From Arthrobacter sp. B3I4 (GTDB lineage: Bacteria > Actinomycetota > Actinomycetes > Actinomycetales > Micrococcaceae), in contig NZ_JAUSYK010000001.1 in NCBI RefSeq assembly GCF_030816855.1, positions 1,054,001 through 1,118,000 of the forward strand: 64,000 bases of DNA. The letters run 5' to 3'. The position numbers and the translations under genes are program-made. Below, in pieces: positions 9,036-17,533 of this stretch (the stretch's first letter is position 1; every line of letters begins with the position of its first letter). Below the pieces are notes generated by a model. The model was not told where the DNA came from and made no database searches. It worked only from the letters and a program-made list of their open reading frames with translations.

Positions 9036-9692
9036 TTACCAGCCGCGGGCGCGCCACTCTTCCAGGTGCGGGCGTTCCGCGCCGAGGGTGGTCGGCTTGC
9101 CGTGGCCCGGGTGCACCACAGTGTCATCCGGATAGACGTCGAACAGCCGCTCAGTCACGTCGGAGAGCAGCTGGGCGAACCGCTCCGGATCCTGCTGCGT
9201 GTTGCCCACGCCCCCCGGAAACAGCGAGTCGCCGGAGAAGATGTGCGCCGGTCCCTCCGGGTCCTGGTACACCAGGGCAACCGAGCCGGGGGTATGCCCG
9301 CGCAGGTGCACCGCCGTCACGTCGAACCCGTCGAAGTTGCCGACGTCGCCGTGATCCAGCAGTACATCGACTTTCACCGGCAGCTCCGCGGCATCGTCCG
9401 TCCCGGCCGCCGTCTTCGCGCCGGTCGCCTCCACCAGACCCGGCAGCGCCCGGACATGGTCCCAGTGCTGGTGGGTGGTGGCGATCAGCGCCAGCTTCGG
9501 CACGGCATTCGTGTCCGCGGCGGCGTCCGCCAGCAGCCCCTGGATGGCGGCCAGGTCATCGGCCGCATCGATCAGGAGTTGCGCGCCGGAGGCCTTGGCG
9601 GTGAGCAGGTACACGTTGTTGTCCATCTCGCTGACCGAAATCCTGCGGATGGTGATGTCCCGGAGCGAGTGCATAAGTGAGTCCATGGGCAT
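9036..9692 (-). CDS. MBL-fold metallo-hydrolase (glyoxalase II-like)
   Basis: The 218-residue protein has the metallo-beta-lactamase fold signature TTHQHWDH near residue 75, followed by HLRGHTPGS, SGDSLFPGG and a C-terminal VVHPGHGKPTT. These supply the His/Asp metal ligands used by glyoxalase II and related thioester or lactone hydrolases. The specific substrate is unknown. It lies 4 bp after an aldo/keto reductase on the same strand, so the two are co-transcribed, perhaps for reactive carbonyl or thioester handling. An alternative ATG start two codons downstream is possible. Confidence 0.88.
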   Translation of the reverse strand: MPMDSLMHSLRDITIRRISVSEMDNNVYLLTAKASGAQLLIDAADDLAAIQGLLADAAADTNAVPKLALIATTHQHWDHVRALPGLVEATGAKTAAGTDDAAELPVKVDVLLDHGDVGNFDGFDVTAVHLRGHTPGSVALVYQDPEGPAHIFSGDSLFPGGVGNTQQDPERFAQLLSDVTERLFDVYPDDTVVHPGHGKPTTLGAERPHLEEWRARGW

Positions 9693-9696
9693 CAGT

Positions 9697-10716
9697 CTAG
9701 GAGGACTGTTCGCGGCCTTGCGAGACCCAGTTCGGGTCAGCGGCGCGGGAACCGACGACGGCGTCCGCGGCGGCGTCGAGCCGTTCCAGTTGCGCCGCGG
9801 TCAGGTCCAGGGCGAGGGCGCCGAGGTTCTCGTCGATCCGAGCCGCCTTGCGCGTGCCGGGGATCGGCACCACGGGCAGCCCCAGCTTGCGGCCCTGCGC
9901 GAGCAGCCACGCCAGCGCCACCTGGGCCGGCGTCGCGGCATGTCCGGGGCTGCTGAGCTCAGCGGCAACCGACTGGATCGCGGCGACGACCGCCTGGTTG
10001 GCGTCCTGTGCGGTGGCGGCAAAACGCGGGATGTTGCGGCGGAAGTCGTCACTGCCCAGCTTTGACGCGTCGACCGTGCCGGTGAGGAATCCCCGGCCGA
10101 GCGGCGAGTACGGCACGAAGCCCACACCAAGTTCGACCGCGGCCGGGACCACGTGGCGCTCCACGTCCCGGCTCCAGATGGACCACTCGCTCTGCACTGC
10201 GGCGATCGGGTGGACCTTGCTAGCCTCGCGCAGTTCCTCGGCCGTCACCTCGGACAGGCCCAGGTGCCGCACCTTGCCGGCCTGCACCAGCCCCGCCATG
10301 GCCTCCACGGTTTCCCCAATCGGAACGCGGAGGTCACGGCGGTGCATGTGGTACAGGTCGATGGTGTCGGCGCCCAGGCGCTGCAGGCTGCGGTCCACTG
10401 CCTGCTTCACGTAGGCGGCGTCACCGCGGATGTCCGAATAGCCCTTGGACGGTGTTCCCACCAGGGCGAACTTGGTGGCCAACTGCACCTCACCGCGGCG
10501 CTCCTTGAGCAGCTGCGCGATCAGTTCCTCGTTGCTGCCATCGCCGTAAATGTCCGCCGTGTCGATGAAGGTCATGCCGGCGTCGACGGCGTGGTGCAGG
10601 GTGGCCAGCGCCTCGGCGGGGTCGACCTCGCCATACACCGGGGTCAGGGCCATGCCGCCGAACCCGAGGGGGCTGACGCTGAGGCCGTCGCCGAGGTGGA
10701 CTGAAGCTGCCGTCAT
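9697..10716 (-). CDS. Aldo/keto reductase
   Basis: The 339-residue TIM-barrel NADPH-dependent oxidoreductase has the catalytic tetrad visible as IDTADIYGDG (Asp and Tyr), LATKFALVG (Lys) and IDLYHMHRRD (His). The C-terminal VVPIPGTRKAARIDEN segment is the cofactor-binding region. It most resembles the AKR11/AKR13-type group acting on aldehydes or ketones. AGGAG precedes the ATG by 8 bases. It is the first gene of a two-gene operon with the MBL-fold hydrolase. Confidence 0.9.
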   Translation of the reverse strand: MTAASVHLGDGLSVSPLGFGGMALTPVYGEVDPAEALATLHHAVDAGMTFIDTADIYGDGSNEELIAQLLKERRGEVQLATKFALVGTPSKGYSDIRGDAAYVKQAVDRSLQRLGADTIDLYHMHRRDLRVPIGETVEAMAGLVQAGKVRHLGLSEVTAEELREASKVHPIAAVQSEWSIWSRDVERHVVPAAVELGVGFVPYSPLGRGFLTGTVDASKLGSDDFRRNIPRFAATAQDANQAVVAAIQSVAAELSSPGHAATPAQVALAWLLAQGRKLGLPVVPIPGTRKAARIDENLGALALDLTAAQLERLDAAADAVVGSRAADPNWVSQGREQSS

Positions 10717-10892
10717 GGGTGGGTCTCCTGTCGTTGCTGCACGGGTTTACCAGCCAAGAACCCCGGCGGGCGCTCCGGTATTCCGGCGCGTCGGGCAGCC
10801 GTCCCGCGCTCCTGCCCAGTTACCGGCCGGTTTCTGCCCGGTTAGGGCCGAAACCACGGCGTGTCGGCCCGCATCCGGCCCGCAGGTTCTAA

Positions 10893-11312
10893 CTAACCGG
10901 GCGGGAGCGTCGCACCGGCTGCCGGATCGCCGGACGGAAGCAGCTTCAACCCGGCCGCGCAGCCCACGATCCCGGCGATGAAGAGTAGCTTCAGGGGACT
11001 CGCAGGCTCGACGCCGGTCGCCATCGCCCAGCCGACCGTCAGGGCCGCTCCGATTCCCACCCAGACGGCGTAAGCGGTGCCGAGCGGGATGCTTCGCACC
11101 GCCAGGCCGAGTCCCACCATGCTCAGGGTCGCAGACACGCCGAAGACCAGAGTCGGCAGTGGCCGGGAAAAGCCATCGGACAGGCCCAGGGCCGTGGCCC
11201 AGACCGCCTCCAACACCGCGGAGGCTAGCAGGATGAGCCACGCCAAGGCAGTTGAGTTAGTGGCGGGTTTCGGCGCCTGGCCGGCGACTTCCGGTGTCTG
11301 GCTCGGTGCCAT
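10893..11312 (-). CDS. SMR-family transporter subunit (second of pair)
   Basis: The 139-residue protein has four transmembrane segments of the small multidrug resistance fold: SAVLEAVWATALGLSDGF in helix 1 with the essential Glu, and IPLGTAYAVWVGIGAALT in helix 3. It also has a 20-residue hydrophilic N-terminal extension and a C-terminal tail that its partner lacks. Its ATG overlaps the stop of the upstream SMR gene (TAATG), implying coupled synthesis of a heterodimer. LEAVWA resembles the Gdx (guanidinium exporter) branch rather than EmrE. Location behind a guanidine-III riboswitch supports guanidinium export. Confidence 0.9.
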   Translation of the reverse strand: MAPSQTPEVAGQAPKPATNSTALAWLILLASAVLEAVWATALGLSDGFSRPLPTLVFGVSATLSMVGLGLAVRSIPLGTAYAVWVGIGAALTVGWAMATGVEPASPLKLLFIAGIVGCAAGLKLLPSGDPAAGATLPPG

Positions 11313-11635
11313 TACGCCACCAGCTTCAGGCCGGCCACGCAGGCCACGATCCCGCCCAGCAGCAGGATCCGCCCGGCGGTCGCCGGCTCCACCTTGGTGG
11401 CCATGGCATAGGCGGAGGTCAGCACGACGCCGACACCCACCCAGACGGCGTACGCGGTGCCGGTCGGGATGGACTGCATGGCGATGGCGAGGCCGCCCGT
11501 GCTGGCCAGGACGGAGACAAGGAAGATGGCGGCCGGCGCAATCCGGCGGCGGCCCGGCGCCTGTGAGGTCCGGTGCAGCGCTGCAGCCCACACGGCTTCC
11601 AGCGATCCGGACAAAATGAGAATCAACCACGACAT
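11312..11635 (-). CDS. SMR-family guanidinium-type exporter subunit (first of pair)
   Basis: The 107-residue protein has four helices and ordinary SMR length. Helix 1 is MSWLILILSGSLEAVWAAAL with the conserved Glu at residue 13. Helix 3 carries IPTGTAYAVWVGVGVVLTS. The ATG at 11635 follows AGGAT in the sequence just downstream of a guanidine-III riboswitch core. The pair probably forms an asymmetric or dual-topology H+/guanidinium antiporter in the cytoplasmic membrane. The start is chosen by the ribosome site and normal family length; the frame remains open upstream without homology. Confidence 0.92.
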   Translation of the reverse strand: MSWLILILSGSLEAVWAAALHRTSQAPGRRRIAPAAIFLVSVLASTGGLAIAMQSIPTGTAYAVWVGVGVVLTSAYAMATKVEPATAGRILLLGGIVACVAGLKLVA

Positions 11636-11649
11636 GACACAGATCCTTT

Positions 11650-11690
11650 GGCCAGTCTTGTCGCGTGCCGGGTACTGAACCGTCGTCCGG
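11650..11690 (-). promoter_or_regulatory. Guanidine-III (ykkC-III) riboswitch
   Basis: Read on the minus strand, the element has the order CCGGACGA, a short variable stem, GTACCCGG, then GACAAGAC and a closing stem strand. The conserved blocks match what I recall of the guanidine-III aptamer (Thermobifida fusca type): CCGGACGA..GUACCCGG forms P1, and GGTTCAGT pairs with ACTGGCC to form the pseudoknotted second helix. The ribosome site AAGGAT begins immediately after the aptamer and the SMR start is 14 bases downstream. Guanidine binding probably frees the ribosome site. A GACCGC/GCGGTC hairpin (11692-11708) and a candidate -10 TACGCT (11717-11722) precede it. Confidence 0.85.
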
Positions 11691-11873
11691 AGACCGCGAG
11701 CAGCGGTCTTGCTTTCAGCGTAGCAACGCCCTCGCGGAGAGACGAACCCGGGGAACCGCCGTCGAGCGGTACCGACCAGCCCCGCCCCACCCAGAGCCCA
11801 TCGAGGGCCCCGGAACGGCCGTTTTGAGGGCTGGCAACGGCACTTGTGGAGCCGTCGATCGGGGTACCGGGGT

Positions 11874-12482
11874 TTAGTCCTTGACGGGGTCGATCGACAC
11901 GACGGCCAGGAAACCGCGGCCCAGGATTTCCGGTGTTTCAGTGTCGGAGCCGACGACGGCGTCGTATCGGTTGAGCGGCTCTGCGCCGCCGGCACTGCTG
12001 CCCGCGCCGCCGCCACTGCTGGCGGCCGCGCTGACGGTGGCCTGGCCCTGCAGCAGGATCCCGAACTGGCCGCCGAAGACCGGATGGGGACGTTTCTTGG
12101 AGAGCTCGATGATGGACGTGTAGCCCTTGAAGACACCGGCCCGGGTCAGGACGTTCAGATCCCGGATGTCACCAGTCGGCAGGGCCCCGGCTGCCTCGGC
12201 GTCGCCGGTAAACCGGAACGGCCGGTATCTCTCCAGCGGATGCTCGGCGCCGTCGACGGTAAGAAGCAGCAGTTCGCCCTCAACCACGGTGAGCACACGC
12301 TCCATCCCCGGAAAGCTGGAAAACGCGCCGGCCTTGGTGACGTCGGCAATGCTGACGCGCCAGTCCCAGCTTTCATCCGCCGCACGCTGGGCGGGCGCCG
12401 GGAACCGGGCCAGTTCGCGGGTCGCGCCGCCGCCGTTGCGCCACGGACGGGGTTTGAGCTCGGCATAGCGGATGATCTCCAT
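11874..12482 (-). CDS. HutD/Ves family protein
   Basis: The 202-residue cupin-like protein has the family signature WRNGGGATRELARFP near the N-terminus, then WRVSIADVTKAGAFSSFPGMERVLTVVEG and the RPFRF segment. HutD/Ves proteins are linked to histidine utilisation or environmental response, but their biochemical role is unproven. No hut genes are nearby. A Ser/Gly/Ala-rich insertion lies near residues 155-170. TAAGCT at 12489-12494 sits six bases before the ATG, so the message is probably leaderless. Confidence 0.85.
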   Translation of the reverse strand: MEIIRYAELKPRPWRNGGGATRELARFPAPAQRAADESWDWRVSIADVTKAGAFSSFPGMERVLTVVEGELLLLTVDGAEHPLERYRPFRFTGDAEAAGALPTGDIRDLNVLTRAGVFKGYTSIIELSKKRPHPVFGGQFGILLQGQATVSAAASSGGGAGSSAGGAEPLNRYDAVVGSDTETPEILGRGFLAVVSIDPVKD

Positions 12483-12566
12483 CGCCCCAGCTTAACCGCG
12501 TAATTTCGGTGCGGGCGCGGCGGTCTTGCTAACGTCAAGGAACAACAAGCTTTATAGGGAGCCGGA

Positions 12567-13166
12567 ATGTTCGTCAAAGTGTGCGGCCTCAGTACGCCCG
12601 AAGCAGTGCAGGCCGCCGTCGACGCCGGCGCGGACGCCGTTGGCCTGGTGCTGACGCGCAGTGCCCGCCAGGTGTCACCAGAACATGCCCGGGAACTCCT
12701 GGCCGGGGTACCGGCGGGGCTGCCCGCGGTGGGCGTTTTCCGGGATGAGCCCACCGCCGACGCCGTCGCGGCCGCCCAGGAGGCCGGGCTGGAATGGGTG
12801 CAGCTGCACGGCGACCGGACCCCCGCGGACGTCCGGACGGTGCACAGTGCAGGGCTCAAACTTATCCGGGCCATCAGCATGGCGTCGGCGCCGGAGTCCT
12901 TTGCCGACTGGGGAGAGGACCAGCTGCTCATCGATGCGGCGGTGCCCGGATCCGGTGAGGCCTGGGACTACGCCTCGGTCCGCGATCTCGGACTTGAGGG
13001 CCGGAAGTGGTTGCTCGCCGGCGGCCTGGACCCCGACACCGTGGCCCAGGCCGCGGGGGCGGCCGGAGCCTGGGGTGTTGATGTTTCGTCCGGCGTCGAG
13101 CAGTCCCGGGGCGTCAAGGACCTCACGAAAATCTCCGCGTTCGTCAAGGCGGCCAAGGGCACCTAG
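12567..13166 (+). CDS. trpF: Phosphoribosylanthranilate isomerase
   Basis: The 199-residue TIM-barrel protein has VKVCGLSTPEAV at the N-terminus (catalytic Cys in KVCG), GAGADAVGLVL-like strand 2, WVQLHGDRTP (LHG motif), DAAVPGSG with the acid residue, LLAGGLDPDTV for phosphate binding, and GVDVSSGVEQSRGVKD. It catalyses the third step of tryptophan synthesis. It stands alone here, away from other trp genes. GGGAG lies five bases before the ATG. Confidence 0.9.
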   Translation: MFVKVCGLSTPEAVQAAVDAGADAVGLVLTRSARQVSPEHARELLAGVPAGLPAVGVFRDEPTADAVAAAQEAGLEWVQLHGDRTPADVRTVHSAGLKLIRAISMASAPESFADWGEDQLLIDAAVPGSGEAWDYASVRDLGLEGRKWLLAGGLDPDTVAQAAGAAGAWGVDVSSGVEQSRGVKDLTKISAFVKAAKGT

Positions 13167-13227
13167 CATGCAGCCGTGGCGGCTTGCGCCACCGCGGCCA
13201 CTGCAACAACCAAAAGCGGCCAGGCAG

Positions 13228-14382
13228 CTAGCGCGTGATCTCGAAGGAGTCGGTGAAGCTTCCCTCCGCCGGAACCAGCTCTGCGGCCAGCGAGTCCCGG
13301 GTGACCGTGACTTTCAGGGTCCCGTAGGTCGCCTTCCGGTTCTTGCCGGACCATGCCGCGAAGTAGCCGACTTCCGGGTCGTCCTCGCGGACCTCGTGTA
13401 GGCCCACGCCGCCGATCCCGACCCCCGCAAAGACGGTGCCGCGGCCCTGGACCATGGTGTCATCGGTCTCGGCCAGGCACTGGCGGGAGAAGGACTCCGG
13501 AACCACATCCGCGCAGTCACGGCTCAGTCCCAGCTGGTGGGTCCGCTGGTAAATGTGCTGGTGGCCGCTGAGGACCAGGTCCGCCTTCTTCTCGATCAAC
13601 ATGTTGGTGAATGCCTCACCAGGCTGGCACTCGTAGGCTCCCAGGTTGAAGCAGGGGGTGTGCATGCCGACCACGGTCCAGGGGATCTTTCGCGACTTTG
13701 CCTCGTCGAGGGCGTCGGCTGTCCAGCGCCACCTCGCGCTGTCCTTTGAGTAATCCAGCGGCTGGCCGTCACGGAACTTGATGCCGGGGGAGACCATGAT
13801 GATCCGCACCAGAGGGTTTTTCTGCGGGACGTCGACGTACCACTGCGTACCGTACTCACCTTCAAGTCCGGGCAGCCGGTTGGGCAGGCACTTGACGAAG
13901 TTGGCAATGTCCCCGTCGTGGCCGTCACTCTCGTGGTTGCCGGCCACCAGCTGGTACGGAAATTCGGAGCCGAGCTTTTCGGTAACCATGTCGCAAAACT
14001 GTTGTTCGATCCCGGGTTCGTAGGTGAAGTCGCCGAGGGCAAGGTTGAGTTGCGGCTTGATCTTCGCGATTGAGCTGAGCACCTTGCGGGCGCTGGAGCC
14101 GATGCCGATATCCCCCTGCGCGGTGAAAAGCACCGGGGGCTCCTCCGGAGCCGAGGATTTGGACGGCGAACGGCTGGAACCCGAGGGCGCCGGCGTTTGA
14201 CCCGAATCGGACGACGGCGGCGGCTTGGGGGTCTCGGGGGTGCAGCCACTCACCAGCAGTGCCATCAGCGCACCGATGATCACGGCCCTTCTGCCCCTGG
14301 AGGCGGATGACTCGGCCACTCTTCCTCGTTTCGCACGTAATTTCGCACCTAGGCCGGACGACCTGAGCACGCATCGGCGCAT
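13228..14382 (-). CDS. Lipoprotein metallophosphoesterase
   Basis: The 384-residue protein begins with a basic segment and hydrophobic stretch ending in the lipobox LLVSGC, so it should be lipid-anchored outside the membrane. A Pro/Ser-rich linker follows. The calcineurin-like phosphoesterase motifs are present: GDIGIG, LALGDFTYEPG, VAGNHES, VVGMHTP and SGHQHIYQRTH. It resembles purple acid phosphatase-like or alkaline-phosphatase-like secreted enzymes. TACCCT at 14389-14394 lies six bases before the ATG at 14382, favouring a leaderless long form. A GTG at 14319 after GAGGAAGA is an alternative giving a more ordinary signal peptide. Confidence 0.85.
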   Translation of the reverse strand: MRRCVLRSSGLGAKLRAKRGRVAESSASRGRRAVIIGALMALLVSGCTPETPKPPPSSDSGQTPAPSGSSRSPSKSSAPEEPPVLFTAQGDIGIGSSARKVLSSIAKIKPQLNLALGDFTYEPGIEQQFCDMVTEKLGSEFPYQLVAGNHESDGHDGDIANFVKCLPNRLPGLEGEYGTQWYVDVPQKNPLVRIIMVSPGIKFRDGQPLDYSKDSARWRWTADALDEAKSRKIPWTVVGMHTPCFNLGAYECQPGEAFTNMLIEKKADLVLSGHQHIYQRTHQLGLSRDCADVVPESFSRQCLAETDDTMVQGRGTVFAGVGIGGVGLHEVREDDPEVGYFAAWSGKNRKATYGTLKVTVTRDSLAAELVPAEGSFTDSFEITR

Positions 14383-14534
14383 GGGCCTAGGGTAAGCCAG
14401 CGGCGTCTGCTCAGGCCAGAGACTGCCGGGCAGCCGCGGACACCTATCGTCGCTTGGGATTCCTCGCTAGCATGCGGAAGAGGGCTCCAGGCCCCGGCGG
14501 CCCGGCCCTCAATCTACGCAAAGGAGAAATGACG

Positions 14535-15080
14535 ATGACCCTGCCCCAAGGATTAACGCCCGGCACCTGGACACTGGATATGTCCCACAGCGAGGTCGGC
14601 TTCAGTGTCCGCCACGCCGGAATCAGCAAAGTCCGGGGGCGGTTCACGGAAGCGACGGCGGAGGCGCGGGTGGGAGATTCGCTCGCCGATGCCACGCTGC
14701 ACGCCACGGTGAAGACGGCAAGCTTTGACTCCGGCGATGCCAACCGCGACGGCCACGTGCGCGGGCCCGACTTCTTCGACGTCGAGAACTACCCGGAAAT
14801 GACGTTCCGTGCAACGTCCATCCGGGGCGACGGTGAGGACTACGTGCTGACCGGCGACCTCACCATCCGCGACGTCACGAAGCCGGTGGATCTGGAAGTC
14901 GAGTTCACCGGCGTCGCTGTGGATCCGTTCGGTGCGACCCGGGCCGGTTTCAGCGCTGAGACGGACATCAGCCGCAAGGAGTTCGGGCTGACGTGGAATG
15001 CTGCGCTGGAGGCGGGCGGACTCTTGGTCAGTGACAAAGTCAAGATCAGCGTCGAAGCGGCCATGGTGAAACAAGCCTGA
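14535..15080 (+). CDS. YceI-family lipid-binding-like protein
   Basis: The 181-residue protein has the YceI lipocalin-like beta-barrel pattern: GTWTLDMSHSEVGFSVRH, a KVRGRFTEATAEARV strand, GHVRGPDFFDVENYPEMTFRAT, and KEFGLTWNAALEAGGLLVSDKVKI at the end. No signal peptide is present, so it is probably cytoplasmic. Family members bind isoprenoid or quinone-like lipids; a specific ligand cannot be inferred. The second ATG of ATGACGATG (14535) is preferred because AAGGAG lies eight bases upstream, while the first ATG is too close. Confidence 0.88.
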   Translation: MTLPQGLTPGTWTLDMSHSEVGFSVRHAGISKVRGRFTEATAEARVGDSLADATLHATVKTASFDSGDANRDGHVRGPDFFDVENYPEMTFRATSIRGDGEDYVLTGDLTIRDVTKPVDLEVEFTGVAVDPFGATRAGFSAETDISRKEFGLTWNAALEAGGLLVSDKVKISVEAAMVKQA

Positions 15081-15082
15081 CA

Positions 15083-15118
15083 CTTTGCCTGCGCGGCAGG
15101 CCTGCCGCGCAGGCAAAG
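15083..15118. terminator. 36-bp perfect palindrome after yceI
   Basis: The sequence 15083-15118 is self-complementary over 18+18 bases without a loop and starts two bases after the YceI stop. It would form a strong hairpin, probably a terminator or 3' processing signal. There is no T-tract. Confidence 0.7.
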
Positions 15119-15196
15119 CACCGCAGTCTTTGTTTCAGGGGCGATTCAGGGCCAACCCCTAGTCCGGATGTCGGACCAGCGGGGGACAATGGAGCC

Positions 15197-15598
15197 ATGA
15201 AGACACTGCTCAACATCATCTGGCTGGTTTTCGGCGGCCTCTGGCTGGCCCTGGGGTACTTTCTCGCCGGCATCATCTGCTGCGTCCTGATCGTCACCAT
15301 TCCGTGGGGGCTGGCGTCATTCAGAATCGCCTCCTACGCGCTGTGGCCCTTCGGCCGGACCGTGGTCGACCGGCCCGGCGGAACCGGGGTGTTCTCACTG
15401 CTGGGCAACGTCATCTGGCTTCTCGTGGCAGGCATCTGGATCGCCGTCGGCCACGTGCTGACGGCGGTCGCGATGGCGGCAACCATCGTCGGGATCCCGC
15501 TGGCCATCGCCAATCTCAAACTCATCCCGGTGTCGCTGATGCCGTTGGGAAAGCAGATCGTGCCCAGCGACCGGCCGTTTGCAGGGACGTACCGCTAG
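15197..15598 (+). CDS. YccF-domain membrane protein
   Basis: The 133-residue protein contains two copies of the YccF motif: NIIWLVFGGLWLALGYFLAG with TIPWGLASFRIASYALWPFGR, and NVIWLLVAGIWIAVGHVLTA with GIPLAIANLKLIPVSLMPLGK. Each half has paired membrane segments. The cellular function is unknown. GACAAT at 15185-15190 lies six bases before the ATG, consistent with a leaderless start. Confidence 0.9.
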   Translation: MKTLLNIIWLVFGGLWLALGYFLAGIICCVLIVTIPWGLASFRIASYALWPFGRTVVDRPGGTGVFSLLGNVIWLLVAGIWIAVGHVLTAVAMAATIVGIPLAIANLKLIPVSLMPLGKQIVPSDRPFAGTYR

Positions 15599-15639
15599 TA
15601 CAAGCCGGGCGTGGACCGGCCAGGCCGAGGGAGGCAGCA

Positions 15640-16128
15640 ATGCAGGAGTCCGTGGTGCCGGAGGCAGAAAACAGCGACGAGGGGCTCATGCTCCTCATCA
15701 CCCGCGAGTTCCAGGTTCCGATCGCGGCCGTTTGGTCCGCCCTGACCGACCCGGACCAGGCTCCGGCGTGGTGGGGACCGCGCGGTTTCCACACGCCGCG
15801 GGAAAGTATCGACGCCGACCTGGAGGTGGGCGGCTTCTACCGGGCCTGCATGGTCCAGGACGCCACCGGGCAGGAACTCTGGTGGAGCGGCATCCACACT
15901 GACATCGAACCGCCGAACCTGTTCATCTTCACCCACGCGTGGGACAAGCCGGACGGCACCCGCGGGGTCGAAACGGAGGTCGCTTTCCGGCTGGAGGAGA
16001 TCGACGGCGGCACCCGGATGACGTTTACGCAGGGTCCCTTCGAATCCGTAGCGGACCGGGACAGCAATGGCACCGGCTGGCGTGAGTCCTTCGACCGCCT
16101 CGCTGAACACCTCCGCCGGCAGGCGTAA
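15640..16128 (+). CDS. SRPBCC/AHSA1-domain protein
   Basis: The 162-residue protein has the START-like fold signature of the activator of Hsp90 ATPase homology 1 family: ITREFQVPIAAVWSALTDPDQAPAWWGPRGF, then GGFYRACMVQ, IEPPNLFIFTHAWD and TRMTFTQGPF, ending in GWRESFDRLAEHL. It probably binds a small hydrophobic ligand; the ligand is unknown. GAGGGAGG precedes the ATG. Its stop converges closely on the HD-domain gene. Confidence 0.88.
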   Translation: MQESVVPEAENSDEGLMLLITREFQVPIAAVWSALTDPDQAPAWWGPRGFHTPRESIDADLEVGGFYRACMVQDATGQELWWSGIHTDIEPPNLFIFTHAWDKPDGTRGVETEVAFRLEEIDGGTRMTFTQGPFESVADRDSNGTGWRESFDRLAEHLRRQA

Positions 16129-16147
16129 GAGACAAGCGGGAACGGGT

Positions 16148-17017
16148 TCAGCCGAGTTCGGCGTGCAGGTTCCGCCGGGCGGCGTCCTGCCAGAGTGCGC
16201 GGCCGCGCAGGGTGTGGAACAGCGGGTCCAGTTCCAGCAGTTGGCGCACGACGGCGGCGCGCCCTGCGGCGAAATCGGCGTCGCCGATGTGCGCAAAGTC
16301 TATCCGGACGGCCGCGAGGTAGCGGGCGTAGGCTGTCGGATCGCCACCCAGGACCGAGAGATCTGCGTCGCTGAGGAGGGCGGCGGCTTCATCGCCGGCA
16401 TCCGGCCGGTGGTCCGCCGTCATCCGCACCAGCCGGGCCACCTCGTAAACCTCCTCGGCGGGAAGCCCGGCGTGCGCCAGCCGGTCCTCCGCCAGCCGGG
16501 CCGACTCCTCCTCGTCCTCACCGGCGACGCCACGGTAAACGGCGTCGTGGAACCAGGCGCCTAGCAGCACCGACCGGGGCGGGGCTGCGGGCGCGGTGAG
16601 CAGGTCAAGGGCTTCCAGCACGGCGAGCAGGTGGGTTCGGCCGTGGTAGTTCCGATGCTCCTCACCCCAGCGGTCCAACAGATCCAGGAAGAGCGCATCG
16701 TGGCCCGGCAGGACCTCATTCCACCGGGTCAGCAACGGCAGTTTCAGTGAACCACTGCGCCGCCGTGCCGGAATCCGCAACCCGCTGGCAATGAGCTTCC
16801 GGACCAGGACACGGCCCTCGACGGGCACGGCGCCGGCGGCCACCAGAGCAGCGTAACGGGACTCGGCGACGTCGTAGTGGTCCCCGTCGAAGGCCCGCTC
16901 CGGGATGCCCTCGGCCCGCGCGAAGGAGTGCAGCTCCTCGAGCGAGGTGTCCGAGACGAGATGGGAAAAGTGCGTTCCGTGTGCGGGCCACAGGGGCGGA
17001 TCAAGGTAGATGGCCAT
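16148..17017 (-). CDS. DUF4031-HD domain fusion protein
   Basis: The 289-residue protein begins with MAIYLDPPLWPAHGTHFSHLVSDTSLEELHSFA, typical of DUF4031, over about 85 residues. From about residue 95 an HD-superfamily hydrolase domain follows, with YHGRTHLLAVLEAL, LGAWFHDAVYRG (the HD pair), MTADHRP and DADLSVLGG. HD proteins are metal-dependent phosphohydrolases; the substrate is unknown. TAGACT at 17024-17029 lies six bases before the ATG, so a leaderless message is expected. Confidence 0.85.
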   Translation of the reverse strand: MAIYLDPPLWPAHGTHFSHLVSDTSLEELHSFARAEGIPERAFDGDHYDVAESRYAALVAAGAVPVEGRVLVRKLIASGLRIPARRRSGSLKLPLLTRWNEVLPGHDALFLDLLDRWGEEHRNYHGRTHLLAVLEALDLLTAPAAPPRSVLLGAWFHDAVYRGVAGEDEEESARLAEDRLAHAGLPAEEVYEVARLVRMTADHRPDAGDEAAALLSDADLSVLGGDPTAYARYLAAVRIDFAHIGDADFAAGRAAVVRQLLELDPLFHTLRGRALWQDAARRNLHAELG

Positions 17018-17122
17018 ACCGGCAGTCTACGAGGTGACCCTCAGGACGTAAGGACCGATGTAAAACCGACAATGCGGGGCCCAGGGACCTTAAGTGGCGC
17101 AAATGCGGCCTAGAATGTTCGT

Positions 17123-17533
17123 ATGTCTCGTTTTCGCGTTTCTGAAGCCGCCCGGTTCCTGGGTGTCAGTGACGACACCGTGCGCCGCTGGACCGAGAAC
17201 GGCAGCCTCACGCCGCTCAAGGACGAGTCGGGCCGGCTGGTGGTCGACGGGCTTGAGCTCGCCACGTTGGCCCGCCAACAGGCGAAGCTTCCGGACGACC
17301 CCTCGCGTGCCGGCAGTTCCGCACGAAACCGCTTCGTCGGTCTGGTCACCGCCATCACCGCCGACACCGTCATGGCACAGGTGGAGCTGCAGTGCGGGCC
17401 GTTCCGGGTGGTCTCGCTGATGAGCAGCGAGGCCGTCCGCGACCTGGGCCTAGAGCTGGGCTCGGTGGCCACCGCCGTCGTCAAAGCCACCACGGTGATC
17501 ATCGAAAACCCGCACGGAAAGAGCATGCTGTGA
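17123..17533 (+). CDS. HTH-TOBE molybdate-responsive regulator
   Basis: The 136-residue protein has an N-terminal MerR/excisionase-like helix-turn-helix (FRVSEAARFLGVSDDTVRRWTENGSL) and a C-terminal TOBE/Mop domain from about residue 68 (NRFVGLVTAITADTVMAQVELQCGPFRVVSLMSS). Mop domains bind molybdate or tungstate. It directly precedes and overlaps modA (GTGA), so it probably senses molybdate and regulates or buffers the modABC operon. TAGAAT at 17111-17116 lies six bases before the ATG, suggesting that the operon transcript begins at this start codon. Confidence 0.88.
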   Translation: MSRFRVSEAARFLGVSDDTVRRWTENGSLTPLKDESGRLVVDGLELATLARQQAKLPDDPSRAGSSARNRFVGLVTAITADTVMAQVELQCGPFRVVSLMSSEAVRDLGLELGSVATAVVKATTVIIENPHGKSML

